From contig JAEPRB010000118.1 of assembly GCA_016758965.1 (NCBI GenBank), forward strand, positions 61,278 to 125,277: DNA of 64,000 bases, written 5' to 3'. The stretch's first letter is position 1. Each line of letters opens with the position of its first letter. The position numbers and the translations under genes were made by a program. Source of the DNA: Circinella minor (Eukaryota > Mucoromycota > Mucoromycetes > Mucorales > Lichtheimiaceae). Below are positions 49,115 through 60,493 of this stretch, one piece after another. The notes under the pieces are model-generated. The model searched no databases. It was not told where the DNA came from and saw nothing but the letters and a program-made list of their open reading frames with translations.

Positions 49115-49533
49115 ATGGTATGTTGTATAATAATTAACATTATTTTTTTTTTATTAAAAAGAAATAACATTTATATGATATTCTATTTATATAGGCAACT
49201 GCACCTACTATTCGTAAGAAAAATGCTGTTTACCAAAACAATGTGAATAAACGTGGTCATGTCAAACAATCACTTAAGGTATGTAAAAAAGGGAGGGGGG
49301 AGGATTAGTTTTAACTGAATTGTATTAACAATAAATATATTAAATAGAAAGAAGAAAAAGGATTTCGTTTACCAGTAACTTATTGGGCTTTTGGAATTTT
49401 AATTTTTGCACTTCTTGGTGGAGGTAAAGTAAAAAAATAGTATTACGCTCTTTTTATTTTGTATATTAAACTAATTATTATTATTATTATTATTTTTATA
49501 GCTCTTTTACAATTAATTGATCTTTTCTTTTAA
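49115..49533 (+). CDS. YSY6: Ysy6/RAMP4 (SERP1)-family ER stress-associated protein
   Basis: A small tail-anchored protein associated with the Sec61 translocon. Four exons join to 64 aa: 49115-49117 (ATG only), 49195-49278, 49348-49423 and 49502-49533. The mature pattern is typical: basic RKKNAVYQNNVNKRGHVKQS, then KEEKGFRLPVTYWAFGILIF and one membrane helix with LLGGALLQLIDLFF at the very end. The first exon is exactly the start codon followed by GTATGT, so the gene would be missed by ORF scanning. It ends 87 bp from the convergent GILT-like gene. Confidence 0.9.
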
Positions 49534-49620
49534 TAATTCATACACATCTTAATACCAACAAACATCTTTATATTGTACATAACTTTCTCTTTTATATATA
49601 TATATATAAAACCAAATGAA

Positions 49621-50687
49621 TTAATTCTTTTTATTATAAGCTTCTTCAATTGTATGTACAAAATCTGAAATAGTATAACCACCATCACATTCCTATATTA
49701 TTTATTTTTTAGTTTACAATGGGTTGGGGTATAGAGTAAAGAAAAAGAGAAAGAATGAATACAAACCTTCCATACTTCATCATGAATACATCGTAACTTG
49801 TTATTAATATAAATTGTACAACTCTTTCTATAATTATTATTAATTACAGTATTATTATTAGTGAATTCTTTCTCTGTTTATTCATATATTTTTACTTACT
49901 CTACATTTAAACTTTCTGTACGTTCTACTGAATCTGTCAACAATTGAATACCATTTAAACTTGTAATACATTTTTGAACTGGATTATAATCCTTGCCAAT
50001 TCGTTTTGCTAATATAATTTATATTATATAACTTAATTCTCCCTGTTCGAATAAATAAATAAATAAAAAACAACAACAACAACATACCACATTTTATTGC
50101 CAAGTCATTATTCTCACCAATATCTTGATATTCTTCATTTAAACAAAGTGTAAATCCATTAAACCAATCATCAACATCTGGATATATTTGTTTAAAACAT
50201 AATTCTTGAATGTTTCCTAAACATTCTGTTGGTCCGTGCTTACTAATTAAAAACATTTGAATTTAGAATTAAAAGCATATATTTAATAACAGATTGTATA
50301 AACTTTTTTTTTTTTACCATTGAATACCATAAGGTTCAGAAATATTTGGTTTTCCAATATAATTAACATCAAGTGTTATAGGAACATTGACTTGTTTTAC
50401 TATAAAATGTAGATAAGGTTATATAATTATTATAAACGCTCGTATTTTCGCGAAAAACAATATAGTTTTCATATAGGTTTAAAGTTATACTTACACACTT
50501 GAGAAAATACTTTTTCACATTCCACCTTATCAGGACACTTGGACATTACAAATAGTTCAATGGGAACCGATCGAGATAAAGGATTCCAATCAACAGAACG
50601 AGCACTCATTATATGTTGTTTCCATGTCATAAAAGTAATTCCTACAATTAAAAGTGCCACAACCATTATACCACATTGGCGTTGCAT
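49621..50687 (-). CDS. GILT-like thiol reductase, membrane-anchored or secreted
   Basis: Related to gamma-interferon-inducible lysosomal thiol reductase, a thioredoxin-fold enzyme that reduces disulfides in acidic compartments. Six exons join to 223 aa: 50687-50495, 50399-50318, 50242-50088, 50008-49900, 49827-49767 and 49692-49621. Residues about 5-23 (CGIMVVALLIVGITFMTW) form a signal peptide or anchor. The active region is VPIELFVMSKCPDKVECEKV, where the two cysteines are separated by five residues rather than two. Then come VPITLDVNYIGKPN, the GILT signature-like CKHGPTECLGNIQELC, and KSCTIYINNKLRCIHDEVWK near the end. Whether the spaced cysteines still do redox chemistry is open; I recall CPD-type spacing in other fungal GILT proteins. 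Confidence 0.85.
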
Positions 50688-52108
50688 GGTCTTATCAAGG
50701 TTAATAAAAATAAAAAAAAAAAAAAAAATGTAGCAAAAAAAAAAAAAAAAAAGAAGAAAAAAGAAAAATGATTACTCTTTATCCCCCCCCCCCAAAATCG
50801 GAGATCAGGTTCTGTGTTATGCACCTATCACTATTGCATAGCAAAGGTCATCTTTCATAGTTGTTACACAAAAAAGTGTACACATCTTTATTGTTTTCAG
50901 TCAAGAATTATATTTTGTTTAGATAAAACAAATGATAACCTAAAACCCCTAGGTTATTTTACAAGATTCATCTCATTAACAAAGGAAAAAAAAAAAGGCA
51001 CAGTAGTACAGTATATACATAACTCTTTTTTAATCATTCTATCTCTGTCACTGCTCATTTCATCCATTTATCCGCCGACGTCATTTTAACAATGAATTAT
51101 TTATTAAAAAAATAATAATCTATATATGTTATTTGATAATTCATTTATAACGTTATACCTGTTCGTAATCCAGGTCCCATCATCTGTACTACCTTTCATG
51201 GGCATTTTACTAAAATATATAAAGTTACTTGAATGGATTCACATTGTTCAATCTTGACAATCATATTGAAAAAAAAAAACGAATTTAATATCATTTTCAA
51301 TTGTAATTGATATCATATATAAAGCTTTAAATATACTACGTAAATAATTTATTATAATACTAATACGCGTATTTATTCAAATCATTCTTATAAATACGTA
51401 ACATTTAATAAAAAAAAAACAGAGATGTATGTACGTAATATACCACTATATTAACAAAAGAACTACTGTATGATAAAGTTAACTGTAAAAACTAATATCA
51501 GTAGATTTATATAATATGTCATTGATTCTCTAAATAATGATTTATTATTAATGTTTTTTATGCCGTTATTTATCACCGACATACAAAAATATCCTCAAAA
51601 TGGGGTTTATTTCTATTATTATGAAATACATCATATTAAAGAGTCTATCATACCTGTGATTACTTTAGTGTTGCTACAAGATATTTAAATGGTGTCATTA
51701 TAATTATAATCTACACAACCTTAAACATAAATCCTTTTTAAAAGAATCATTTGGTTCCTGAATTAAAGTAAAAAGAAAAGGTTTCACTCCGAATCTCCAA
51801 ACTTCATTTTTCTGATTAATCCATTCCTTAAACAGGATCGTCGCCAAGAAAAGTTACACACATATTTATACTCGAATTCTATTTATAAAAAAAAAACCAA
51901 GCTATTTCGCATATGAACCTTTTTTATTTTATTATTTATTTTATTTCTTTAGGCTTAAACTGTGTCTCGACCTACAAAAAACCTTTTCTCTTTCTCCTTT
52001 TTTTTTTTTATTTATTTTTCTACTAAAACTCTGGTTACTGGTTTTTTTTATTTTTTTTTATTTTTGTAAAAACAATAAAATACATTGAAAAAAAAAAGTG
52101 AAATTTAC
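50688..52108. other. divergent intergenic region, GILT-like and M50-like genes
   Basis: 1.4 kb of A/T-rich DNA with a C run near 50784-50793. The small open frames are unremarkable. No gene or RNA is recognised. Confidence 0.6.
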
Positions 52109-52350
52109 ATGGCGCCAGTAATAGACGATCAAACAACTTATTCTCATTATCTTGTTGCAAGACAAGCTGTACAAGATGAAGCACTTAATCGTTTAACACC
52201 TACTGACGATCAAAAAATAACACTTATTGTTATTGGTGTTTATGTTGCTGCTGTTCTTATATTATGGAATATGCCTTTTATTAAAATAGTTCTTGCACCT
52301 TTCAAGGTAAAAAAAAAAAATGATTGTTATATTATAGTGAAAAGGAAAAC

Positions 52351-52384
<34 letters not shown>

Positions 52385-53247
52385 TTATAGCTTTTGACAG
52401 TTGGTTTACATGAATTCTCGCATGCTATTGTAGGTTGTTTTACTTGTGCAAAAATTGAAGCTATTGAAATTGATCCAGATGAAGGCGGTGTCACTCGCAT
52501 GGTAAAACGGCTAAAGAAAAAAAAAAGTTACGTAGAAAAAGAACAAAAGTTTTAATACAATTATTTATTTATTTTAGCGTGGTGGTATTCCTATGTGTAC
52601 ATTACCAGCTGGTTATCTTGGATCATCACTTATTGGTGCTATTCTTGTTATGTGTGGATTTGATGTTCTTGCATCTAAAGTAGCTTCCATCTTTTTAGGT
52701 GTTTGTTTATTATTTATATTATGGTGGGCTAGAAATTGGCTTACTCGTGGTATTGGTATTCTTTTCATTGGTTTAATTGTACTTTTATGGCTTGTTGCTA
52801 AGAGTACTGGATTAAAATATTATGTATTATTTGTTGGGTAAGTCTTTTTTTTAATAGTTTTAATTAAGATATATATATATATTATGAAACTAAAATATAC
52901 TTATTTTATATATATATATATTAGTGTCATGTCATGTTTGTATTGTCTTTGGGATATTCTTGATGATTTAGTATTCAGGAAAGCATATGAATCAGATGCA
53001 TCAAAATTTGCAAAACAATGTGGTGGATGTATGTCTAGTCGTGTTTGGGGTGTCATTTGGTTTATTATTAGTTTAATCTTCTTTGTAGCTGGTATATTAA
53101 TTGGTCTAGTCGCTTTCAAAGGTAACTATTTTTATTGTTATAACATGGTTTATTAGGTAATTTTTTGATTTCTCATTATATTCATTTAAAATAGATGATC
53201 AAGAGACTCAGCAACAGCGTGCAGATAGCCTTGGCACTTTGCAATAA
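52109..53247 (+). CDS. M50B-like integral membrane metallopeptidase
   Basis: Five exons join to 272 aa: 52109-52306, 52391-52501, 52578-52837, 52925-53121 and 53195-53247. The zinc motif HEFSH is at residues 73-77, right after the first membrane helix (ITLIVIGVYVAAVLILWNMP). An acidic loop follows (IEIDPDEGGVTRMRGGIPMC), then LPAGYLGSSLIGAILVMCGF and several further helices. A conserved WDILDDLVFRKAYESDASKF may supply the third zinc ligand (Asp). The layout matches the M50B-like family common in fungi and plants. Substrate and membrane are unknown. The ATG was chosen as the start of MAPVIDDQTTYSHY; the upstream in-frame ATG only adds KKKSEIY. Confidence 0.88.
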
Positions 53248-53937
53248 AATAACTTTATATATATACGTAATATTATATATTATACCATAAATATACTTTT
53301 TTTTTTTCGTTCATATTTATCCTATCTCTTTGTACGTTTATTATTGTAACTTATCCCTTCTCTTTCTCTCTCTCTTTTTTTTTTTTTTTATTTGTAAATA
53401 TAAATAACAAAATTTTTATGCAAATTATCAAAATATGAAATACTGCGTTTACAAATGTTGATTTTTTAATCAAATTAAAGAACCTTTGTTCATTTTTATT
53501 TGGTTTGATTTGACATATATACATAGTATAATAGGAATAATATAATTTTAAATTTGAGAACGGTGTAGCATACCATTGAAATGAAACAATATCTTTTTTG
53601 TTCTTCAAGATAACCACTGAGGAGGAGGATCGTGGCAAGTTATTCATAGACAATGAGGCTATAAAATTCAAGTTATTTGTTGTTGTCATCAATAATACCT
53701 AATATTTAATTTTGTCAAATCCATACTTTTAATAACTTCATCTCTTGAAGCTTTATAATATAAAATATCAAAGTTTCCATAACTTTCAAACTTATATTTA
53801 AAAACCATTTGTTATACAAATATATATACGAATGTTTTCTAGCTATTTAATTAAATCCGATCTATATAATCTATTAAACCATAGACCAACTCCGCAAATC
53901 GTAACTTGGCAATAAACCATTTCCTTTATAACATAGA
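53248..53937. other. intergenic between M50-like and GMF genes
   Basis: A/T-rich with a CT/T run near 53357-53389. No gene is seen. Confidence 0.5.
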
Positions 53938-54903
53938 ATGGTAAAACATGGCAACAGACATTCAAAACAAAAAAAAAAAAAAAGGGGAAACTGATAAAAA
54001 AAAATGACATGCATGTGTTTTTTTTGTTTTTTGTTTCTGTTACAAATATTAGAGTGCTTCCACTTGTGAAATTGATGCTGATCTTGAACAGAAACTTAAA
54101 GAGTTTCGTTTCGCAAAATATTCAAGTGGCAACGCTGCTTTCGTCTGTAAGTACTTTTTTTTTAAAAATAAAAAATAAAGAGAATGTAAAAGAATGGTAT
54201 ATAATGGACTTGTTATATATATTATTTTAGTGCAAATTGATAGAAAACAATTAAAAATTGTTGAAGATGAAGTATATGATGACATTTCAATTGAAGATTT
54301 AGTTGAAGGTATATTTTTTTTTTCAAATTATATAACGTATTTTGTCTAAATATGTGTGTATCACTCAACAAAAAAAGAAAAATTATGCAGAACTTCCTGA
54401 GAATAGTCCTCGTTATATTATTTTAAGCTATGAGGTAAAAATAAAAATCACATAACTTTGTACATAATAGTATATATATATATATATATTAGCCATCATA
54501 AAGAAATGGATAAGTTAATGTATATATAATTTCAGTTAACACATAGTGACGGACGTAAGAATTTCCCATTAATATTCATTTATTGGTCACCCTCCAGTGC
54601 CAAGGCTGAAATTAATATGCTTGTAAGTAATTTTATCTTTTAAAAATAGACACCCCTTTTCTTATAATTTTTTTTTATAAATAGTACGCATCGGCCAAAA
54701 CATATCTCCAAGAAAAAATTGGTGTCAATAGGGTAAGCTAATATATAACATTTTTCCTCTCTCTCTCTCTCTCTCTTATTCCAAATTTTCCCCTCTCTCT
54801 AAATGTCATCCATCATCATCATTTTATATTATAGGGTTTCGATGTAAGAGAAGCAGATACTCTCACAGATGAATTTCTTGAAAAGAATTTGAAATCGATA
54901 TAA
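53938..54903 (+). CDS. GMF1: glia maturation factor / Aim7-like ADF-homology protein
   Basis: GMF binds the Arp2/3 complex, debranches actin filaments and inhibits nucleation. Seven exons join to 140 aa, the family length: 53938-53940 (ATG only), 54053-54146, 54231-54308, 54391-54434, 54536-54622, 54685-54732 and 54835-54903. The protein reads SASTCEIDADLEQKLKEFRF after the start Met, then DLVEELPENSPRYIILSYEL, FPLIFIYWSPSSAKAEINML and DVREADTLTDEFLEKNLKSI. The start was chosen at the ATG followed by GTAAAA because it yields the canonical N-terminus MSAS-CEI. The nearer ATG at 54004 fits only with a less regular splice. The gene converges on the TBL-like gene 157 bp downstream. Confidence 0.93.
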
Positions 54904-55060
54904 TGATTATCAGAATAATATAAGAATAACGGTACATTTATAAATATTGTATATTTCAACAAATCTTAACAACTATTGTAGTATAATATGTATTATGTTA
55001 ATCGTGTGGGACTTTCTTTCTCTATGATATTTTTTTTTAATGTTGATGTATTTAAATAAT

Positions 55061-56736
55061 TCATGGTATCCGAGCAATTTCCCGTGCAATTTCACTAAAT
55101 AGGAGCTTATTCCAATCATCCACAGGTCCTGGTAAGCAAGTGTGAAGACAATCTGAGTCTGGACGAGAATGAGCATCACCTCGAAGATTAGCCATGGAAG
55201 AAACATTAAAAAATTTAATACGATCATCACCAGTTTCTTCAATAAGATCCTAAAAGAGAGAATTAAATCATTGATTAGATAATCTAAAAAAAAAAAAGGA
55301 CATCCTTTTCTCCCACCCGGTTTTTTTTTTATTATTATTATTATTTTACCTTCCAAACTTCATCAAATTTAACATGCATATCCCATTGAAATTCACCAGG
55401 TTTACGTTGTGGAACATGTGGTACTTTACTAGGCTCTGTATATTGTGAACATTTAAGATGTCCATATGGAGTACTTCGAATCCATATACGTTGAAGAGGA
55501 GTCATATTATCAATCAAATAATCAACAACAATTTTCATTGCTTTTTTATATGCCACCATCATTTCTTCGTCTGATTCGTTAGGTCCCCATTTCTTATCTG
55601 TATGCCAATGAGGTCCCTATATACATACGAAAAAATAAAAGATAAATAAATAAGCGTTAACCTTTGAGTAGGAGATACAATTATAATTTAGTTTGTTTTT
55701 GTTTTCTTACAGTGTTAAGAACAATATGATGGAATCGTGATAAAGCATGTTTCCTATATATGTAATAAAAGCCATTAGCCTCATTTCTTGTCATACAAAT
55801 ATCAAATTTCTTTGGGGAGAAAAAAAAAAGATTTTTACCATGGGTAATTACTGCCTCTTCCAATAACAAAACCTTCATCATCATTTGGATCCAATAATTT
55901 AAAATCATCTAATCGTACAAGATAATCTGAACGAAGATATGCCAAACTAACAGCACCTTGCACTTGTAATTTACTTTCATGTACAAGTTGACTTGCCCAC
56001 ATATTATGACCTCCTGTTATATTGGTATCTCCAGGTGGATTATATAATTTTTCACCAAGTAAACAGGCCATACTTTCATATTCAAGCTGATTGATTGAAT
56101 CTCCAACAAATAATAATGGATGATCTGCGATATAAGCTGAAAATGCATTGGCATCAAATGGTACTAATTCACATTTTTTGGGTTTCCATTGATAATCCAA
56201 ACTTTTTAAAAGGTAAAAAAAAAAAAAAAAAAATTAGTACAATTATTATATATAGCTTTTCCTCCTTCCTCTCATATAGATTACATATCATAACAACACA
56301 CACACACACACATATATATATATAACCCAAATTAAATAACTTACATGTGACGAGCGCGAGCAAATTCACCTTCTTCATTTGGACGACGATAACACTTGTG
56401 AGGAAAGTTCCAAGCACAATGATATTTTACAGCCTTTTCTATAGAAGCAGCATTATTTTTTTCAAGCTTGATGGGTTGTTTTACCCACTGACCATTATTA
56501 TAAGTATCACTTGTACATAATTGTTTGTTTTTGGGCAAGTTAACAAGTGGGTCAAGTTTAGCAGCATAACGATCTGAAGATTGAGTTTCTCGTTCATGTG
56601 TTGGTAAGATGGGACCATCTTGCCAACTCCAGGTAAACATCCATAATAGAATAAATGTAACAATGGCCACAATATATACTATACGTGACCAAAATTGTTG
56701 TGGTAAACTAGATTGTGTCGAATCAGGTAGTGACAT
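55061..56736 (-). CDS. TBL-like PC-esterase / O-acetyltransferase, type II membrane protein
   Basis: The PC-esterase (PMR5/TBL) family transfers or removes O-acetyl groups on glycans in the Golgi. Five exons join to 417 aa: 56736-56345, 56201-55839, 55753-55711, 55616-55350 and 55249-55061. Residues about 19-37 (IVYIVAIVTFILLWMFTW) are a signal anchor after a short cytosolic tail. The TBL layout follows: a Cys-rich start (YHCAWNFPHKCYRR), WKPKKCELVPFD, the catalytic serine S166 in FVGDSINQLEYES, and the DxxH pair D388/H391 in DSDCLHTCLPGPVDDWN. A conserved GPHWHTDKK lies between. The glycan substrate in this fungus (polyuronides or fucan-like polymers are candidates) is not shown by the sequence. 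Confidence 0.9.
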
Positions 56737-58683
56737 GTTTTGTTGTTCGTTATATGTACATATGTAAAAAGGGAAAGAAAAGTTTAAAAAAGAGAAAAAA
56801 AAAAGAGTTGGAAGGTTTCACACTTTCTTTCATATCTTTCTTTTTTTTTAATTACTATATACGTTTTAGCGTGTTCCTTTACTTTATTTGCGGGATCCAG
56901 AACAACCTTTTTTGTTGTTGAACTCCTTTCTTTTTTTTTTCAGTGATATCATAATTAAAAACAGTAAAAAGCTCTTTCTTTTCTTTACATTAATATTGGA
57001 GAGAAAAAAAAAACATTAAATTATTTTATTACCATGGAGAAAATAAAATAACTTTTTGGTTACTTGGCAAAAACTGAACAATAGTCAAGGGGGGGGGGAA
57101 GGTCGACGATCCTTTTTATTTTTGGTCCCGTCGATCATTCACTGACTTGTGTAACAATAATTTTTAAGCATGTTCTTTTCAAGTGGGGAGTGTCAGGCAT
57201 TTTGTTTTTCCGCAGTATATATATCAAAAGTTATTTATTTTTGTTTCTGAATATATCGTTTCTATAGTAAAACAAATTTATTAAAGAAAATAAAATACTA
57301 TAAATTTTGATACATAATCATTCATGTTCATGAAAAAACATATTTAGGCCAAAAAAAAAAAAAAAAAGAATGAGAGAATGAACATGAAACTAAATTTTTT
57401 TAGTATCATAATTATTTTCTTGGCAAAGAAAAATTAGTATAAATATCTTGTATATTTCCAAAAAAATTGTTTAATTAAACTATTAACTATTCTTTAAGTC
57501 ATGGGTATTATTTCTTCATCTACAGAAAGCAAATATTTGTTGTTAATGTCATTTTTTTTTTCTATATTCTTCATTGATATTTATGTGGAATTGAAAAAAA
57601 TAAGACTGTATAAAAGTATCATTTTCAGTGAGGTTGTGAAATTCTGATATAATAATGATGACATTGGTGATTATAATAGTAAAACTGATACGTACCCATT
57701 TTTTTTTATTGATTATAAAACTTTATAAAATATCTTAGACGGCTACAATGTGAATTATGTTTTGTACGTAGTAGTAAATAATCGACACAGGATCAGTGGA
57801 TGGATCTTAGGTCAGCCACAACATGATGTCAGTTGTAATAGTAAATATACTTATATGTATAATGCTAACTATATGTGTTATAGACACAAACTCAGTACTT
57901 TTAATTTTAATGCAGATAAAATATCCCAAACTTAAATATAATAAATTATATCAAATTTCGAATATATACGTATGACCAACCGAATTCTCACACTACAAAA
58001 AAAAACATCCTTTATATTTACATCCCTGACGAACACTTCTTTCTAATCTTCTGTGTTTCCACATATCTGTCAAAATAAAGAATGTTATGCGTAGAACTCT
58101 TTCCTTTATTGCCGTTAATATCTGAAAATCACTCACTGTATCGACCTCAGCAACAACAATCATGAATAATATTAAAAAAAAATGCAATTAAACGATATTA
58201 GAAGAACACACAAATAACGTTAACAGGGAAACAACAACTTAATATATAAATGAGACAAGCGATTGTGAGAATTGATTCCAATTGTTTAGCTTCCCATGGC
58301 GTCAAAGTATCGAGAAGGTTACTATATTAGCTACTGGACTGAACTACCTTTGAGCTTAAATTGTTTAGATTATATGTATGCAAGCTCATAGGGTAATGGT
58401 TTAGAAAAAGTTTTCACTGTATCCTCGTTTCCAATTACATCATATATATAACTATAATCATCTATTCAACATATGAATACTAAAAGTTCAAGCATGGTCC
58501 GTTATGAAAGTTAATAATCAATTTTAGATTTTATATACACACAATTAGCATATACATGTGTATAGTATTATAGGAAAAACAAGACCAAAAAAAATAAAAT
58601 ATAGTATAAAGAAAAGTAGATCCATTATATAAACACATGGACCAACCATTTTATTATTATAATACACTATGGAAACCTTAAGC
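56737..58683. other. 1.9-kb intergenic region
   Basis: Promoter side of the TBL-like gene, then A/T-rich DNA. A short frame at 57750-57935 and one at 57993-58187 are unrecognised. No gene or RNA is supported. Confidence 0.6.
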
Positions 58684-60034
58684 TTACTTTTCCACAATAA
58701 AGTTAACACCTAATCCTTTAATTTCTTTATTCTTCAAAGCCGTTGCTTCTTGAGCCATCAATGTCTCCAAAATAGCCTTACCAACAAGGGAATCCTCCAA
58801 ACTAATATTATAATTATAAGTTTTTTTTTTTTTGTCTATGTTTTTTCAAAAGAAAAGATTGATTAAAGTTATATATAGCTTACCCAAAATGAACAAATAA
58901 TCCTTGGTAGAACATGGTGTTATCAATAACTTTTACTTCAGTACCGAAAGCTCGAGCAAGAGAAGCTGTCATGGCACCATAGCTCGACATATCTTCACCT
59001 TGGAGACCATGCATATATTGCTGAATGGGTTGCTCAAGATGTTTAGTTTCCTGATGAAGATCTTTTGCGTGATGAGATTGATGATGGTTATGATTATGAC
59101 CGTGATGTTCATGTCCGTGACCATGTCCATGCCCATGTCCGTGTCCATGATTATGGCCATGGTGAGCAAAGAATGCTTGGTATCGTTCAATGGGTGTACC
59201 AGTGGAAGAATCCATCAAGTTTTCCCAATGTTTCAACGTTCGTTCATTCTTATTGGCAGGTGGTACCATATGATTTCCACTCTTTAAAATGTCAAGTCGA
59301 TTAAAAAACCAACGAGCACTTTCTGGATTGATGGCAGAGCGATCAAATTCTTCACAAACGACTAAACCACCTTTTTTGAGAAAACGATGAACTTGGTCAA
59401 TCGTCTAAATAATAAATAATAAAACATGTAATTTGTGAGAATAAAACTTACACTCACATGACCCCCCCAACTTATTATTTACACTCCAGCTTTTTAAAAT
59501 TTCATGCACTTACACCATCCAAAGGATCACAGTGATGAAGTGATTTTGAAAATACAACTACATCAAACTTTTCACGATTTTGTTCAATATCCATATCAAG
59601 AACGGTGGTGGCGATATACTTTACATCCACATTGTGATTTGAGGCGAATTCAATATCTTTTTCAGATGGATCAATGGCTGTGAGATCAATACGTTCTTGA
59701 TAATGTTGTTTAAGTAATGCAGAAAAATGTCCTGGACTATAATGGATTGTTAGTACAAAACAAAAAAACAAAATAAAAAATCCAATTTTCCCGTTTTTCA
59801 AGTATGTGTAAATACATTACCCACAACCAACTTCAAGGCAAATGATGGGTTTCGAGGCGCTTGGTTCGTTAAAATGACGTGAATCCAATAAACCCTGATT
59901 ATCATCCATGGTCAGAAAAAAAATAAAAATAAAATAAATTACAATATTAAAATAAGTATATTCATAATAGTATTACATACCGTGAAAAAGGCAAGGAAAG
60001 GTTTATGTTGAATATATTTAATACTATCCATCAT
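58684..60034 (-). CDS. class I SAM-dependent methyltransferase with His-rich insertion
   Basis: Five exons join to 329 aa: 60034-59981, 59894-59821, 59736-59514, 59404-58884 and 58801-58684. The Rossmann motifs are visible: motif I ICLEVGCGPGHFSALL (36-51), an acidic DLTAIDPSEKDIEFA, motif IV FDVVVFSKSLHHCDPLDG, then VHRFLKKGGLVVCEEFDR. After FFA at residue 197 comes a stretch with 18 histidines in 32 residues (198-229; HHGHNHGHGHGHGHGHGHEH, then HGHNHNHH). It is flanked by ordinary sequence that continues the domain to GLGVNFIVEK. The insertion resembles metal-binding loops of zinc transporters and nickel chaperones. The substrate is unknown. Two start ATGs are adjacent and either would serve. 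Confidence 0.87.
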
Positions 60035-60453
60035 GAAAGATTGTTGTGTGTGGGAAATAAGAAGAGAAGGATTTGACAGCAAAATTTCCTCAACTCCCCA
60101 AGAAGGATTTTATGCTCAGATCAAGTACCGCAGTAAACACGGTCAATAATTTGTCCGTGTTCCGGCATGACTATGCATTACGCCAACTTTCGTAATGCAC
60201 CTTAAATTAATCAATAAAAATTTCTATATATGTGAACTGAAATATATTCAAGACAGGTATGTCATTATAAATAAATATTTGAAATTTTTCTTTATTATCC
60301 TGTTGTACGTAAAAACAAAGAATTAATTTATTATAATAAAAAAGCAAGAATAATATAACAGACTCTCTAAAGAGTGAAAACTAACAACAAGAAAGAAATA
60401 AATTGAGGTGGTGTATAATAATGGAGAAATAATGTCAAATTGTAATAAACGTT

Positions 60454-60486
<33 letters not shown>

Positions 60487-60493
60487 TATTTGT
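60035..60493. other. intergenic between antiporter and methyltransferase genes
   Basis: Contains a (TA)n run at about 60456-60483 just after the antiporter stop codon. Otherwise nothing is recognised. Confidence 0.5.

Noticed and set aside
54004..54052. ATG at 54004 as the GMF start
   Set aside because: It needs a GTGTTT donor and a shifted acceptor. The ATG at 53938 with GTAAAA gives the family's usual N-terminus and length.
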